Shown: positions 1 to 11,612, numbered from the stretch's first letter. The stretch is DNA of 64,000 nucleotides from Macrostomum hystrix (GCA_950097015.1 CATNEN010000001.1:23688501-23752500); one strand, 5' to 3'. A program made the numbers and translations. The notes: generated from the letters alone by a model not told the origin.

Positions 1-204
1 CTATTTCTTAGAAAACAAGTTGTCAAGAAAAATTGGAATTCTTTCTAAAGTCCATAGCTCGCATCCCAGGGGATCCATTTTTATCTTATAATAATAAACA
101 TTGATTACAGGTAATTCTTGTCTGTTCTGTCTAACTTGGAAATCAAACTGAAATATTTTGGGATAATTATCATGTTTTTCTAATTCTTTATTCTTTCTTT
201 TTGT
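1..204. other. AT-rich sequence, no gene seen
   Basis: No open frame or RNA motif is visible. The last 30 bases before the first array form a long pyrimidine tract ending in TTTCTAG, which looks like a 3' splice acceptor on the plus strand, but no convincing exon follows. Confidence 0.4.
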
Positions 205-2137
205 TTCTAGCTGTCTAGATCTATCACCTGGGTTGCAGGTGTCTAGCTGTCTAGATCTATCACCTGAGTTGCAGGTGTCTAGCTGTCTAGATCTATCACC
301 TGGGTTGCAGGTGTCTAGCTGTCTAGATCTATCACCTGGGTTGCAGGTGTCTAGCTGTCTAGATCTATCACCTGGGTTGCAGGTGTCTAGCTGTCTAGAT
401 CTATCACCTGGGTTGCAGGTGTCTAGCTGTCTAGATCTATCACCTGGGTTGCAGGTGTCTAGCTGTCTAGATCTATCACCTGGGTTGCAGGTGTCTAGCT
501 GTCTAGATCTATCACCTGAGTTGCAGGTGTCTAGCTGTCTAGATCTATCACCTGGGTTGCAGGTGTCTAGCTGTCTAGATCTATCACCTGGGTTGCAGGT
601 GTCTAGCTGTCTAGATCTATCACCTGGGTTGCAGGTGTCTAGCTGTCTAGATCTATCACCTGGGTTGCAGATGTCTAGCTGTCTAGATCTATCACCTGAG
701 TTGCAGGTGTCTAGCTGTCTAGATCTATCACCTGAGTTGCAGGTGTCTAGCTGTCTAGATCTATCACCTGAGTTGCAGGTGTCTAGCTGTCTAGATCTAT
801 CACCTGAGTTGCAGGTGTCTAGCTGTCTAGATCTATCACCTGGGTTGCAGGTGTCTAGCTGTCTAGATCTATCACCTGGGTTGCAGGTGTCTAGCTGTCT
901 AGATCTATCACCTGGGTTGCAGGTGTCTAGCTGGCTAGATCTATCACCTGAGTTGCAGGTGTCTAGCTGTCTAGATCTATCACCTGGGTTGCAGGTGTCT
1001 AGCTGTCTAGATCTATCACCTGGGTTGCAGGTGTCTAGCTGGCTAGATCTATCACCTGAGTTGCAGGTGTCTAGCTGTCTAGATCTATCACCTGGGTTGC
1101 AGGTGTCTAGCTGTCTAGATCTATCACCTGGGTTGCAGGTGTCTAGCTGTCTAGATCTATCACCTGGGTTGCAGGTGTCTAGCTGTCTAGATCTATCACC
1201 TGGGTTGCAGGTGTCTAGCTGGCTAGATCTATCACCTGAGTTGCAGGTGTCTAGCTGTCTAGATCTATCACCTGGGTTGCAGGTGTCTAGCTGACTAGAT
1301 CTATCACCTGGGTTGCAGGTGTCTAGCTGGCTAGATCTATCACCTGAGTTGCAGGTGTCTAGCTGTCTAGATCTATCACCTGGGTTGCAGGTGTCTAGCT
1401 GTCTAGATCTATCACCTGGGTTGCAGGTGTCTAGCTGTCTAGATCTATCACCTGGGTTGCAGGTGTCTAGCTGTCTAGATCTATCACCTGGGTTGCAGGT
1501 GTCTAGCTGTCTAGATCTATCACCTGGGTTGCAGGTGTCTAGCTGTCTAGATCTATCACCTGGGTTGCAGGTGTCTAGCTGTCTAGATCTATCACCTGAG
1601 TTGCAGGTGTCTAGCTGTCTAGATCTATCACCTGAGTTGCAGGTGTCTAGCTGTCTAGATCTATCACCTGGGTTGCAGGTGTCTAGCTGTCTAGATCTAT
1701 CACCTGGGTTGCAGGTGTCTAGCTGTCTAGATCTATCACCTGAGTTGCAGGTGTCTAGCTGTCTAGATCTATCACCTGGGTTGCAGGTGTCTAGCTGTCT
1801 AGATCTATCACCTGAGTTGCAGGTGTCTAGCTGTCTAGATCTATCACCTGGGTTGCAGATGTCTAGCTGTCTAGATCTATCACCTGGGTTGCAGGTGTCT
1901 AGCTGTCTAGATCTATCACCTGAGTTGCAGGTGTCTAGCTGTCTAGATCTATCCCCTGGGTTGCAGATGTCTAGCTGTCTAGATCTATCACCTGAGTTGC
2001 AGGTGTCTAGCTGTCTAGATCTATCACCTGAGTTGCAGGTGTCTAGCTGTCTAGATCTATCACCTGAGTTGCAGGTGTCTAGCTGTCTAGATCTATCACC
2101 TGAGTTGCAGGTGTCTAGCTGTCTAGATCTATCACCT
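205..2137. repeat. 36-bp minisatellite, about 53 copies
   Basis: Near-identical 36-bp units are repeated head to tail. Each holds the palindrome TAGATCTA and an inverted repeat CACCTG-N5-CAGGTG, so every unit could form a short hairpin. Variants are mostly one G/A change in the hairpin loop and occasional T/G or G/A changes. Because 36 is divisible by three, one frame stays open as a 12-residue repeat, but it is broken by a TGA at 1292-1294. Most variants would change the amino acid, so I read this as non-coding. Confidence 0.95.
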
Positions 2138-2889
2138 CGTGTTTTTACCGCTGCACCTGAAAATTGCCTTATTTAGCTAAATTATCCTCCTTAATAGAGG
2201 CAGTTCAGTTTGACTTGGACTTCCGATTATTCCCAAATGAGTTCAGCTCAAGTTAGACAGAATCACAAATATTGAGCCATGGTTTTTGCCATGCCTTCAA
2301 ACAGGGATTCTCTAACAGAGGAACAGCGGCCAAAAAATAAAAATGAGATCGGAATATGGAATGTTTCTAGGAAAAAATTTCCCTGGGTGGGATTGGGGAA
2401 CAGTTAAAAGCTTTCAAAGAGAGAGAAAACGGAGTTTCGAGAATTAAGAGCCGCTCAGTCTTATAAAAGGCTGCAGCAGCAGCAGCAGCTAGATGAGCAG
2501 CGTGGGAAGAAGGGATGAAAATCCTGCAGTTAAAATATTGGGGAGTAAAAGGAACATCTGGCACTGGAAGGGACTGCTTGCTACAAAGCCAGGAAGGAAG
2601 CATGGCTGCGCATGACATCGCACTTCCTGCAAATTGGCCTCTTAACATTGCGCGTGTTTTATCCGAGCAACAGAAACCGGATAATTGGGTCAAGTGTTGG
2701 AGCATTCTACTCATACAGATGTCTGGTGTCTAGGCTAGTTTCTTTCTGGATTAGAAATTTGTTTGTCATTGTCCATGGACTGAATAGCTGTACACAGCCT
2801 TGAGATGCGCCGCGCAATAGCTGCGGCTGTGCCACTCGCTGCACATCAAACCCGATTGGGATAACTTAATAGACTATTATTTTTTTAAA
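2138..2889. other. unique sequence, no supported gene
   Basis: A TATAAAAGG box at 2462-2470 is followed by a short CAG run (2471-2488), but no open frame downstream looks like a gene. A short dispersed motif (TCCATGGACTGAA, then GCTGTACACA) lies at 2771-2796 and recurs near 30985 and 57787. Confidence 0.4.
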
Positions 2890-3314
2890 TCCCTAGTCAA
2901 TCAATCGATCATTATTTCCCCCAATACCGAAAATTTATCGACCATTTTCCCGAATCCCCACAATAAATCCGTTTTTTCTAAATCAACTCCCCAGTCAATC
3001 AATCGACTATTATTCCCCCAAATCCCGAGTCAATCAATCAGCTATTATTCCCCCAAATCCCGAGTCAATCAATCAGCTATTATTTCCCCAAATCCCGAGT
3101 CAATCAATCAGCTATTATTTCCCCAAATCCCGAGTCAATCAATCAGCTATTATTTCCCCAAATCCCGAGTCAATCAATCAGCTATTATTTCCCCAAATCC
3201 CGAGTCAATCAATCAGCTATTATTTCCCCAAATCCCGAGTCAATCAATCAGCTATTATTTACCCAAATCCCGAGTCAATCAATCAGCTATTATTTACCCA
3301 AATCCCGAGTCAAT
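2890..3314. repeat. 35-bp minisatellite
   Basis: About nine clear 35-bp units built on GAGTCAATCAATCAGC follow a degenerate start between 2890 and 3000. The degenerate edge and homogeneous core are what unequal exchange produces. Confidence 0.9.
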
Positions 3315-4604
3315 ATGCGCAGAGCTAGCAAAGATAACCAAATAAATTGTGATGAAAATGTTAAAAAATTTGTCGTTAACGAATTATTTTAGTTAGACTG
3401 GAAAAAACTGAAACAGAGAAGCAGATGAAAATATTACTCATAAAGTTACTAGTGGAAAACACGGGTAAAACCTTGTGCTGAGGCATTTCAGTGATTATAT
3501 TTATTTTTTATATGTAACTTTATGCTACAAAGTATAATATTATACCTATTTTTGTTTATGAATATTATAAAATTAAGCCACAGCCACACACTCAAGTGTC
3601 TCACACGTTATAGCTTGAATATGCTTCTTATACTACTCTTGTTATATAGTAGTCACAAACAGTTTTAGCGGACAAACGATGGAAAATTGAAGTGACACAG
3701 TAAGTGTATTTTCCAAGAAATAATAAAATACAACTAAAAATGAGAGCAGAGGCATACAGACCGAAAAAATTTAAAGAAAAAAACTTAATTGAACAACGAT
3801 ATAAATAAGAGTTTAATTATTAAGTATACCAACAAAATTTGTTCGATTTCTCGCATTTACCACTGAACAATGTGAATCTTATCAGTAAGGAACACAAAAA
3901 AGGTAATTTATTGTCAGAATTTTTAATCAGTAAAACAAACTCTAGGCAGATTTGTGAGGACAATTCAAGGTTATTGGAATTTAGGCACCGATTCAAATTG
4001 AATCTCTCGGTCTGCCAAACGAATATATAAGCTTGTATATTAATTTTGTTCGTTTTATAAACAGACTGTAAGTCTAGTCCCCCACAGTCTCTGGATAATG
4101 GGATTTGCAGTACTGGATAACGGATAAAAATCGACAATGAAACCGGTCACTAAAAGAAGCAATCAAAATTATTTCTCAGAATTGATTTCCTTGAAAGCTA
4201 GATTAAAACAACACAGTTGGGATTTAAAAAAAAAACAAAGAAGGCAGAATTGAATTTTGATAAACAAAACTGATCACAAGAACAATGCGCAACAAAGGAT
4301 TCGATTAAAACACAGGTTAGGAAGTTGCTTCAATAAAGAAATTGAACCCCATCCACTTCAACAGGCGGTGCAAGTTATGAGAAATAGAAAACGAGAATCA
4401 TACCCTTAGTGGCTACTAAGAAACAACTCAGTAAGTAGCATCGGTTGCGTGTTATTAGATTCCATAAATAAATAACTTATTAATTAAACAAGTGCTGAAA
4501 AATAAGAACACGAGTAAATCCAGCCGCCCCAGCAGGCCGCTCAGCTCAGAAGGAATAGTTCTTAGCGCCTGGCCTTTGACGGAGATGAGAAACAAGACTG
4601 TGGC
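3315..4604. other. AT-rich flank downstream of the ARF gene
   Basis: No coding region is supported. The part next to 4604 should contain the 3'UTR of the minus-strand ARF gene. I found no canonical AATAAA on that strand close to the stop codon. Confidence 0.35.
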
Positions 4605-5304
<700 letters not shown>

Positions 5305-6478
5305 ACCTCACCTAGACACTTCACAGCCCACTGCGAACCTCACTTAGACACTTCACACCCCACTGCGAACCTCACTTAGACACTTCACACCCCACTGCGA
5401 ACCTCACCTAGACACTTCACACCCCACTGCGAACCTCACCTAGACACTTCACACACCACTGCGAACCTCACTTAGACACTTCACACCCCACTGCGAACCT
5501 CACCTAGACACTTCACACACCACTGCGAACCTCACTTAGACACTTCACACACCACTGCGAACCTCACTTAGACACTTCACACACCTCACTGCGAACCTCA
5601 CTTAGACACTTCACACCCCACTGCGAACCTCACTTAGACACTTCACACCTCACTGCGAACCTCACTTAGACACTTCACACCTCACTGGGAACCTCACTTA
5701 GACACTTCACAGCCCACTGCGAACCTCACTTAGACACTTCACACACCACTGCGAACCTCACTTAGACACTTCACACACCTCACTGCGAACCTCACTTAGA
5801 CACTTCACACCCCACTGCGAACCTCACTTAGACACTTCACACCTCACTGCGAACCTCACTTAGACACTTCACACCTCACTGGGAACCTCACTTAGACACT
5901 TCACACCTCACTGCGAACCTCACTTAGACACTTCACACCTCACTGCGAACCTCACTTAGACACTTCACACCTCACTGGGAACCTCACTTAGACACTTCAC
6001 ACCTCACTGCGAACCTCACCTAGACACTTCACACACCACTGCGAACCTCACTTAGACACTTCACACACCACTGCGAACCTCACTTAGACACTTCACACAC
6101 CTCACTGCGAACCTCACTTAGACACTTCACACCCCACTGCGAACCTCACTTAGACACTTCACACCTCACTGCGAACCTCACTTAGACACTTCACACCTCA
6201 CTGGGAACCTCACTTAGACACTTCACACCTCACTGCGAACCTCACTTAGACACTTCACACCTCACTGCGAACCTCACTTAGACACTTCACACCTCACTGG
6301 GAACCTCACTTAGACACTTCACACCTCACTGCGAACCTCACCTAGACACTTCACACACCACTGCGAACCTCACTTAGACACTTCACACACCACTGCGAAC
6401 CTCACTTAGACACTTCACACACCTCACTGCGAACCTCACTTAGACACTTCACACACCTCACTGGGAACCTCACTTAGA
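5305..6478. repeat. 32-bp minisatellite with higher-order pattern
   Basis: About 36 units are built on GAACCTCACTTAGACACTTC, with a basic period of 32 bp and 34-bp variants where an extra AC precedes CTCACTG. Variant units recur in the same order at a spacing near 320 bp (compare 6010-6330 with 6330-6470), so a multi-unit block has been copied as well as single units. Confidence 0.92.
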
Positions 6479-6725
6479 TGCTACACATCAAAAATAATAA
6501 AATGATAGACAAGGAACACTGTTTCGATAAAAAACTATAAGATTATTAGAATTTATTAAAAAATATTTTTTATAGAAAAATAATAAATGCATCAATTGTT
6601 AGAAATTAACAAAAAGAACAATAAGCTCGACTTTAATCCGTGAGATAAGCAATCTGACTCCAGGTTCGCTGAAATTAGAATAAAATTAGGGAAATAAAAT
6701 TTAGTATTTTCCTAAAAAAACTCCA

Positions 6726-6787
6726 TCAGTTATATTTCACAAGCTGCTAACGATTTCAACAACGAGGAATTCAATACTGTTCATCAC
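6726..6787 (-). ncRNA. C/D snoRNA, family C copy 1
   Basis: Box C GTGATGA is at the 5' end (6787) and box D CTGA at 6726-6729. Next to box C is GAATTCCTCGTTG, complementary to the conserved 18S rRNA sequence AACGAGGAAUUC, so it should guide 2'-O-methylation there. It lies 57 nt upstream of the predicted last 3' splice site of host gene 1. Confidence 0.75.
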
Positions 6788-6976
6788 TCGGTTCAATTCA
6801 TCATGAATAAGCGAAAGTTTAAGTTAAAAATAAACTTTTACCGGATTTAGGAAGACGACAAAATAGTTTTTGGATCTTGAATTGAATCTACAAAAATTGA
6901 AAGGCAGAGAATACCAATGTGAAACACTGTAAATAAAGAAAAAGATTGTTTCCTAGAGTTAAAATTTACTTGCAAA

Positions 6977-7040
6977 TCATGGGTGAAATTGTCAATCAAA
7001 AAAGATCTGTTGGATCGCCGTATTAGCATTCTAATCATTT
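6977..7040 (-). ncRNA. C/D-like snoRNA, family B copy 1
   Basis: It contains the conserved family B core GGCGATCCAACAGATC, followed by an internal C'-like TGATTGA. Box C is a variant, ATGATTA, and the D-end reads CATGA instead of CTGA. It is 89 nt upstream of the 3' splice site at 6887. Confidence 0.6.
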
Positions 7041-7226
7041 GTAGTAGCCAAACTAACAATGAACCTGTGAAATCGCATGCTTCTCACCTTCAATATAGAA
7101 TTGATTCATTTATCGTCGGGCAAGACAAAATCGCAGCACAGGTTGCCTGAAGTTTTAGAAAAAATTATCTTTCATTAATGCTGTAGATAAAATAGAGGAA
7201 CTGCACTGCAACATTTTCGCATCCAG

Positions 7227-7291
7227 ATCATAGGTGAATTTCTCGATCAGATTTTGAATCTGTTGGATCGCCGTAAGCATTCTAATCATTT
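7227..7291 (-). ncRNA. C/D-like snoRNA, family B copy 2
   Basis: The core GGCGATCCAACAGATT and variant box C ATGATTA are as in the other family B copies. It is in intron 1 of host gene 1, 80 nt upstream of the 3' splice site at 7146. Confidence 0.6.
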
Positions 7292-7477
7292 TGAACCGAT
7301 TGTCAATGGAATTCATTGATTCCATTTTTGATTGTCTAAAATCTACAAGAAGGGTTCAAGACTATGTACTAACGAAAACTGGTATTGTTGCGACTTACAC
7401 GCAAATTTAAGAGAGGCTTGAACAATGCTTGGTTGTTGGTGCGATGCGATGGAGAGTAGCGAAGTCACGTGAAGTGT

Positions 7478-7512
7478 GAGAGGGCGTTGTGCCCTGGACT
7501 ATATATTTAAAC
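7478..7512 (-). promoter_or_regulatory. candidate promoter of snoRNA host gene 1
   Basis: Minus strand: TTTAAATATATAG (7501-7513) is followed about 20-28 bases later by CCCTCTCAC. A TATA-like element before a 5'TOP-like pyrimidine start is the expected arrangement for snoRNA host genes. The start site is inferred. Confidence 0.45.
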
Positions 7513-8000
7513 ATGGTTAAGTTGGACAGACTGGAGGAGGTTGGCGGTACGATAACAAGAGTGCGCGACTGAGGGTAGGAGAGGAGGCTAGAACGTGAGC
7601 GGCGGACCAATCAGAAAGGAGGAAAGAGAGAAAGGATAGAGAACTGGACGATGTAAACAATAAAAGTACAGAGAACGAAAGAGTGAATAGAGGACAGAAG
7701 GCAGAGACGAAAGTCGCGACAGGTATCACAATTTGCTGCAATAAGATTACAATAGCTTGTTTCTTAAACAGCAGACAACTGTCTGTTGAAACAAATATTT
7801 TCATGCTTGAGAAACATACTAGATCACTTTGACTAGGATGTTTTAGTGAATTTAAACAATGTGTATTAATTAGGTAAATTGTGTCCTTGAGTAAGAGAAC
7901 ATATTTTTTTAGTGTTTCAGTTCATCCAGCTCTACTGTGGGTACTAGGAATTTAGCTGATTACCAATATAGCTGATTACCAATATAGCTGATTACCAACG
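7513..8000. other. spacer between the two snoRNA host genes
   Basis: No open frame is convincing. Three copies of an 18-19 bp unit (ATAGCTGATTACCAAT) occupy 7951-8000 and abut a SINE copy. Confidence 0.4.
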
Positions 8001-8215
8001 AGGCCACATTCATTTGGGGCGCAGCCGCAGAGAGAAGGCTTGGGGGCTTGTCGTGCAATTTACTCCCTTGAGGGCCAACCTCCAAGGCACAGTGAGAGTG
8101 TACACTGCCTGACAGTGAGAAATTCGGTGCAGTGTATATATTCAAGTGTGTACACACCTGCGTGCGTTTGTGCTGAGGAGTCAGCGGAATGGGCAGAATT
8201 GCCTCCCAGCTCACT
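8001..8215 (+). mobile_element. SINE copy (5'-truncated)
   Basis: This stretch is homologous, in opposite orientation, to the tRNA-headed element at 57832-58137. Shared segments include the CTTGTCGTGCAATTTACTCC region and AGGAGTCAGCGGAATGGG. The tRNA-like head is missing, so it looks 5'-truncated. It abuts the short direct repeats at 7951-8000. Confidence 0.7.
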
Positions 8216-8409
8216 AAATAATGCCCTTACCCGCAGCCATCCTGCAACAAATTATATTACACATTCAATAGAATTTACTCACCTAATCGGATATTTTTTC
8301 AGTAGCATCGCAATGTTGATTGAAATCTGTAAATTGTGTAGTTGTAGGAACAAATGCTAATTGCTACTTAAATTCACTAAGGCTGTAATAATCAGAGAAT
8401 TACAGAACA

Positions 8410-8478
8410 GTCATAGGTGAAGTTGTCAATCAAGGTTTAAAGATCTGTTGGATCGCCGAATAAGCATTGTTAATCATA
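8410..8478 (-). ncRNA. C/D-like snoRNA, family B copy 3
   Basis: It has the family B core GGCGATCCAACAGATC, a variant box C ATGATTA and a C'-like TGATTGA. The D-end reads ATGACTGT. It is 83 nt upstream of the 3' splice site at 8326. Confidence 0.6.
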
Positions 8479-8661
8479 ATGAGCATTTTTATTGTCAAAA
8501 GTAGCTATTGCCATATACTTTACTAACTATATTTAATAACCAAAGCTTGGGCGCTTGCAGTTGGGTAGCCAAATCGAAAAAACTATTAACCAAATCATGA
8601 AAATGATAAGTAATCTCAATTCAGGGCAGTTGCATAATCGTTACAAAATAAAATGGCAAGG

Positions 8662-8697
8662 TCAGTAAAAAGGTAACTGGCTATAACAAAGTCAAGG
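8662..8697 (-). pseudogene. truncated family A snoRNA
   Basis: Only the box D half is present (CTGA at 8662-8665 and the GTTACC guide). The sequence diverges before the AGGTGTCC guide and box C. A hairpin-rich segment of about 400 bp begins just after the break, so an insertion may have destroyed this copy. Confidence 0.55.
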
Positions 8698-8704
8698 CCT
8701 TCCC

Positions 8705-9125
8705 TGTAAAAAAATTGGCTGCTTCTTCGGCGGGTTTTTTGTGCAAAATAGGAGTGGAATCTACCAAAATCCCCCCTATCTCGCAAGAGTTAAAGAAACC
8801 ACCCAGGAAGCAGCCGATGTAACCGTAAATTGTGCGGAAACCGCCGAAGAATCACCCCAACCAGTGGCCCATGGGACAACCAGAGAACTATTTACGGGCG
8901 ATTCCTCGGCGGTTTCTGAGCATAGAATCTTCCGAACTGGAGGATTCTTTGGGTGATTCCTTTTCGCCACCAAGAAGCACCGAGAAAACGCCCAGTTGGG
9001 TAGATTCTAAGCATGGAATCATCCGATTGGTATGTTTCCAGCGTTCGGCTGTTTCTTTTTCTGGAAACACCGCAGATTCCAACTGGAATCACCCAAAGAA
9101 ACATCCCTATTTTTTAGCGGGTTAA
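8705..9125. repeat. hairpin-rich segment, possible MITE-like insertion
   Basis: It contains several inverted pairs, for example CGGAAACCGCCGAAGAATC near 8838 against GATTCCTCGGCGGTTTC near 8899, and repeated GGAATC/GATTCC motifs to 9090. The left edge (CTTCGGCGGG) and right edge (TTTAGCGGG) are not a clear terminal inverted repeat, so the type is uncertain. Confidence 0.45.
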
Positions 9126-9400
9126 TAAAGCTCAGGTGTCTTAGCTACGCAGGACGCTGACAGCCCTTTAACTGCGACTGGAACTCTGCACAGTGTGCTT
9201 CTTAAGACTTCGTGACTTTATCTCTTTCGGGCCAAGGATCCTTCACCTCACCGAAGGCAGAAGTCCTGACGCCCTGGTGGCAGCGGTACTACTACACTAC
9301 CTAGTATTCTTGGACTTCATATTGGAGTCCGCCGGATCCCGCATTGTTAGCAGGACGACCGGTACAACATAATATAAGCACATGGATAACAGCAAGCTAT
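9126..9400. other. unique sequence within snoRNA host gene 2
   Basis: It is more GC-rich than the surrounding introns and holds no snoRNA or recognised element. It may belong to the same insertion as 8705-9125. Confidence 0.3.
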
Positions 9401-9561
9401 ACTCACCTCTGAGAAATTTTGAGCACTGAGACACATTAGAGTTGAATTGAAACACCACTTTCTTGGGCTCTACAAGTTTAGTTGAAAGTTATTTTTATTC
9501 GACAGCTTTAACAATGAACAATTAATTTTACAATTTCGTTTTCCTACTCAATAAGACTAGA

Positions 9562-9626
9562 TCAGAATGATAAAAGCTAATTTCAGTTGGATTACTCAAC
9601 AACGAGGAATTCAATTTAATCATCAT
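9562..9626 (-). ncRNA. C/D snoRNA, family C copy 2
   Basis: Box C ATGATGA (9620-9626) is followed by the 18S-complementary GAATTCCTCGTTG. An internal CTGA is at 9583-9586 and the terminal box D CTGA at 9562-9565. It is 92 nt upstream of the 3' splice site at 9469. Confidence 0.75.
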
Positions 9627-9814
9627 GTAAAATTGGATGTTTTAGCTTAATAAACACAATAATTAATTCACAATGCTTACAGTCGTTCAGCAGGTCGCTG
9701 AGCCGTTGAAACAGGTAGTTTGAATATTAGCCTAAAACTGTTAAAGTGGATTAACAAATAGGATCATGCAGTATTTTCAACAGTCGATAAGTGATTGAAA
9801 CATAAAAAAACACG

Positions 9815-9897
9815 TCAGCAAAAGGTAACTTTAGGGTATAAATCAGTTAACCAGATTAAACTGTTTATCAGAAGGTGTCCCAAAGTTTTGTCATCAT
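9815..9897 (-). ncRNA. C/D snoRNA, family A copy 1
   Basis: Box C ATGATGA (9891-9897) is followed by CTTTGGGACACCTT with D' CTGA. The 3' half carries AGTTACC before box D CTGA (9815-9818). The D' guide pairs with the conserved 28S sequence AGGUGUCCUAAGG, allowing G-U pairs. It is 83 nt upstream of the 3' splice site at 9731. Confidence 0.8.
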
Positions 9898-10073
9898 TTA
9901 TTTATTAAAGTAAATGAGAAAAAATTAATGCAGAAAATCACTCACCAGCAACTGAGTAACACAAACAGGTGTCCATTAAATCTAAAATTGAGAGTGTAAA
10001 AATAATTTTAAAAACGTGTTTTACCATGAAATACGTTTTGAAACTCGCTATTTCAAATATTACTGTCAAATAA

Positions 10074-10140
10074 GTCATGGGTGAAGTTCTCAATCAAACT
10101 TTTAGATCTGTTGGATCGCCGAAAAGCATTCTAATCATTT
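10074..10140 (-). ncRNA. C/D-like snoRNA, family B copy 4
   Basis: It has the core GGCGATCCAACAGATC, variant box C ATGATTA and C'-like TGATTGA. It is 92 nt upstream of the 3' splice site at 9981. Confidence 0.6.
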
Positions 10141-10371
10141 ATATTTATAAAAAATCATGCAATATATAATATGTTAGCAGTAATATCAAGTATAACTAAT
10201 TACTTTACTTACCATTGAAAGTATCTGTTCGCGATGGAAAGACATTGTCCAACAATATTTTTTAATTTTGATTTTTCTTAAAAAAAACATTCCTGAAAGT
10301 TCAAAAAGTATTTGAATTCAAAACACAATGAATAAATATTAACAACGTAATAATGGTAGCATAATTTTGAA

Positions 10372-10438
10372 TCAGAAAGATAATGAATCTAATTTCACTT
10401 GTACAGCTCAACAACGAGGAATTCAATTTGATCATCAC
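10372..10438 (-). ncRNA. C/D snoRNA, family C copy 3
   Basis: Box C GTGATGA, guide GAATTCCTCGTTG against 18S rRNA, and box D CTGA at 10372-10375. It is 79 nt upstream of the 3' splice site at 10292. Confidence 0.77.
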
Positions 10439-10608
10439 GTGACCTAGGATTTTTCTAATCATAAACCTGAGCAAAATAGAAGCAAAGAAACTCACACTAT
10501 AGTCGATCTCGAGCCAGATTTGTACTTTTGCTCCTACAAATAGATTCGATAATAGTCCAATTAGATGTACTTTTATGACAGAAATTGTCTTATAGTATTA
10601 GGTTTAAG

Positions 10609-10685
10609 TCAGCTAAAGGTAACTTTAGGGTGTAAATCAAATAAACCAAGGTTTATCAGAAGGTGTCCCAAAGTTTTGTCATCAT
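10609..10685 (-). ncRNA. C/D snoRNA, family A copy 2
   Basis: Box C ATGATGA, guide CTTTGGGACACCTT, D' CTGA, second guide AGTTACC, box D CTGA at 10609-10612. It is 75 nt upstream of the 3' splice site at 10533 and nearly identical to the copy at 11613-11689. Confidence 0.82.
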
Positions 10686-10863
10686 TCAATTAGGAGGGCC
10701 TGGTGTGATAAAAAAGAAAATCAACAGCAACCTTACCAGCAAGTATACAGCTATAGCACACAGACAGCTGCTCAGAACCTGTAAAATTGAATTTAAGAGA
10801 CAAAAAACTAATTTGATGCAGTTTAATTTACAAAGTCGATTAATAAACAGACGTATAATAGTT

Positions 10864-10931
10864 AGTCATGGGTGAAGTTCTCAATCAAACTTTTAGATCT
10901 GTTGGATCGCCGTAATAGCATTCTAATCATT
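10864..10931 (-). ncRNA. C/D-like snoRNA, family B copy 5
   Basis: Family B core with box C ATGATTA and D-end CATGACT. It is 85 nt upstream of the 3' splice site at 10778 and nearly identical to 11869-11937. Confidence 0.62.
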
Positions 10932-11096
10932 TAAAATAGAAAATGATATTTCCATAAAAGCAATGGTTCTTACTCACCGCAGTGGCATTTAAAGTTGTCT
11001 TTAACGAGATATACAGTGATCTAAAAATAAAGAAATGAAATTTATATAAAAAACCTAAAAAGCAATAAAGCAGGATTTCAACGATGAAAGCAAAGA

Positions 11097-11179
11097 TCAG
11101 TAAAAAGGTAACTGGTTATAGCAAAGTCACGTGTGAATGGTGTCACGCATCAGAGGTGTCCCAAGAATTTTGTCATCAT
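11097..11179 (-). ncRNA. C/D snoRNA, family A copy 3
   Basis: Box C ATGATGA, guide TTCTTGGGACACCT directly before D' CTGA, second guide CCAGTTACC, box D CTGA at 11097-11100. It is 76 nt upstream of the 3' splice site at 11020. Confidence 0.82.
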
Positions 11180-11346
11180 TTGAAATAATTATTACGAAAC
11201 ACAATACAGGCAGATCAGGCTATACCTACCTGAACTGTCGGCACTATACAACCATGTGTTCTTATGTTCTGAAATTATAATTTACATTATGTATAGTACA
11301 CAGGTTATATGCAAAAATAACTGTAAGATTATAGTACAAAATAAAA

Positions 11347-11412
11347 TCAGAACAAAAATAATTAATTTCATTACTATACGCTCAACAACGAGGAATTCAA
11401 TTTGATCATCAG
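11347..11412 (-). ncRNA. C/D snoRNA, family C copy 4
   Basis: Box C TGATGA, guide GAATTCCTCGTTG, box D CTGA at 11347-11350. It is 78 nt upstream of the 3' splice site at 11268. Confidence 0.77.
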
Positions 11413-11612
11413 TTAACCAATTTATCTATTATTTTTCTGTTAGCTTGAAAATTGAAACTAGATATATGAGACTTACACTGCGGCAGAGTCGATCACGTGG
11501 GCAACTTGTACTTTTAGCCTACAATACAGGCAACAGGTAGAGCATACTTACAAAACTTGTTTTGATAATTTACAAAGTTTTAAATGGTGACCATGTTAAA
11601 AAAGGGCTGACA

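Larger units (their letters stand above)
6540..7484 (-). ncRNA. snoRNA host gene 1 (four exons, three snoRNAs)
   Basis: This appears to be a complete small non-coding host gene. Predicted exons in transcript order are about 7484-7399, 7146-7088, 6887-6842 and 6668 to about 6540. Donors are GTAAGT, GTGAG and GTAAAA; acceptors are ACTTCAG, TTTGTAG and ATTTCAG. Each of the three introns holds one C/D-type RNA: 7227-7291, 6977-7040 and 6726-6787. A TATA-like box lies at 7501-7509 and a pyrimidine-rich CCCTCTC start at about 7484-7478. AATAAA on this strand at 6552-6557 would end the transcript. No exon combination gives a convincing protein. The arrangement matches vertebrate UHG/GAS5-type genes; exon edges are inferred by eye. 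Confidence 0.72.

Noticed and set aside
233-2176. A coding repeat protein of 12-residue units
   Set aside because: The frame is broken by TGA at 1292-1294, most variants are amino-acid changing, and neither end has a domain.
10663-10875. A 70-codon plus-strand protein
   Set aside because: It lies across a predicted host exon and parts of two minus-strand snoRNAs and is duplicated only because the module is.
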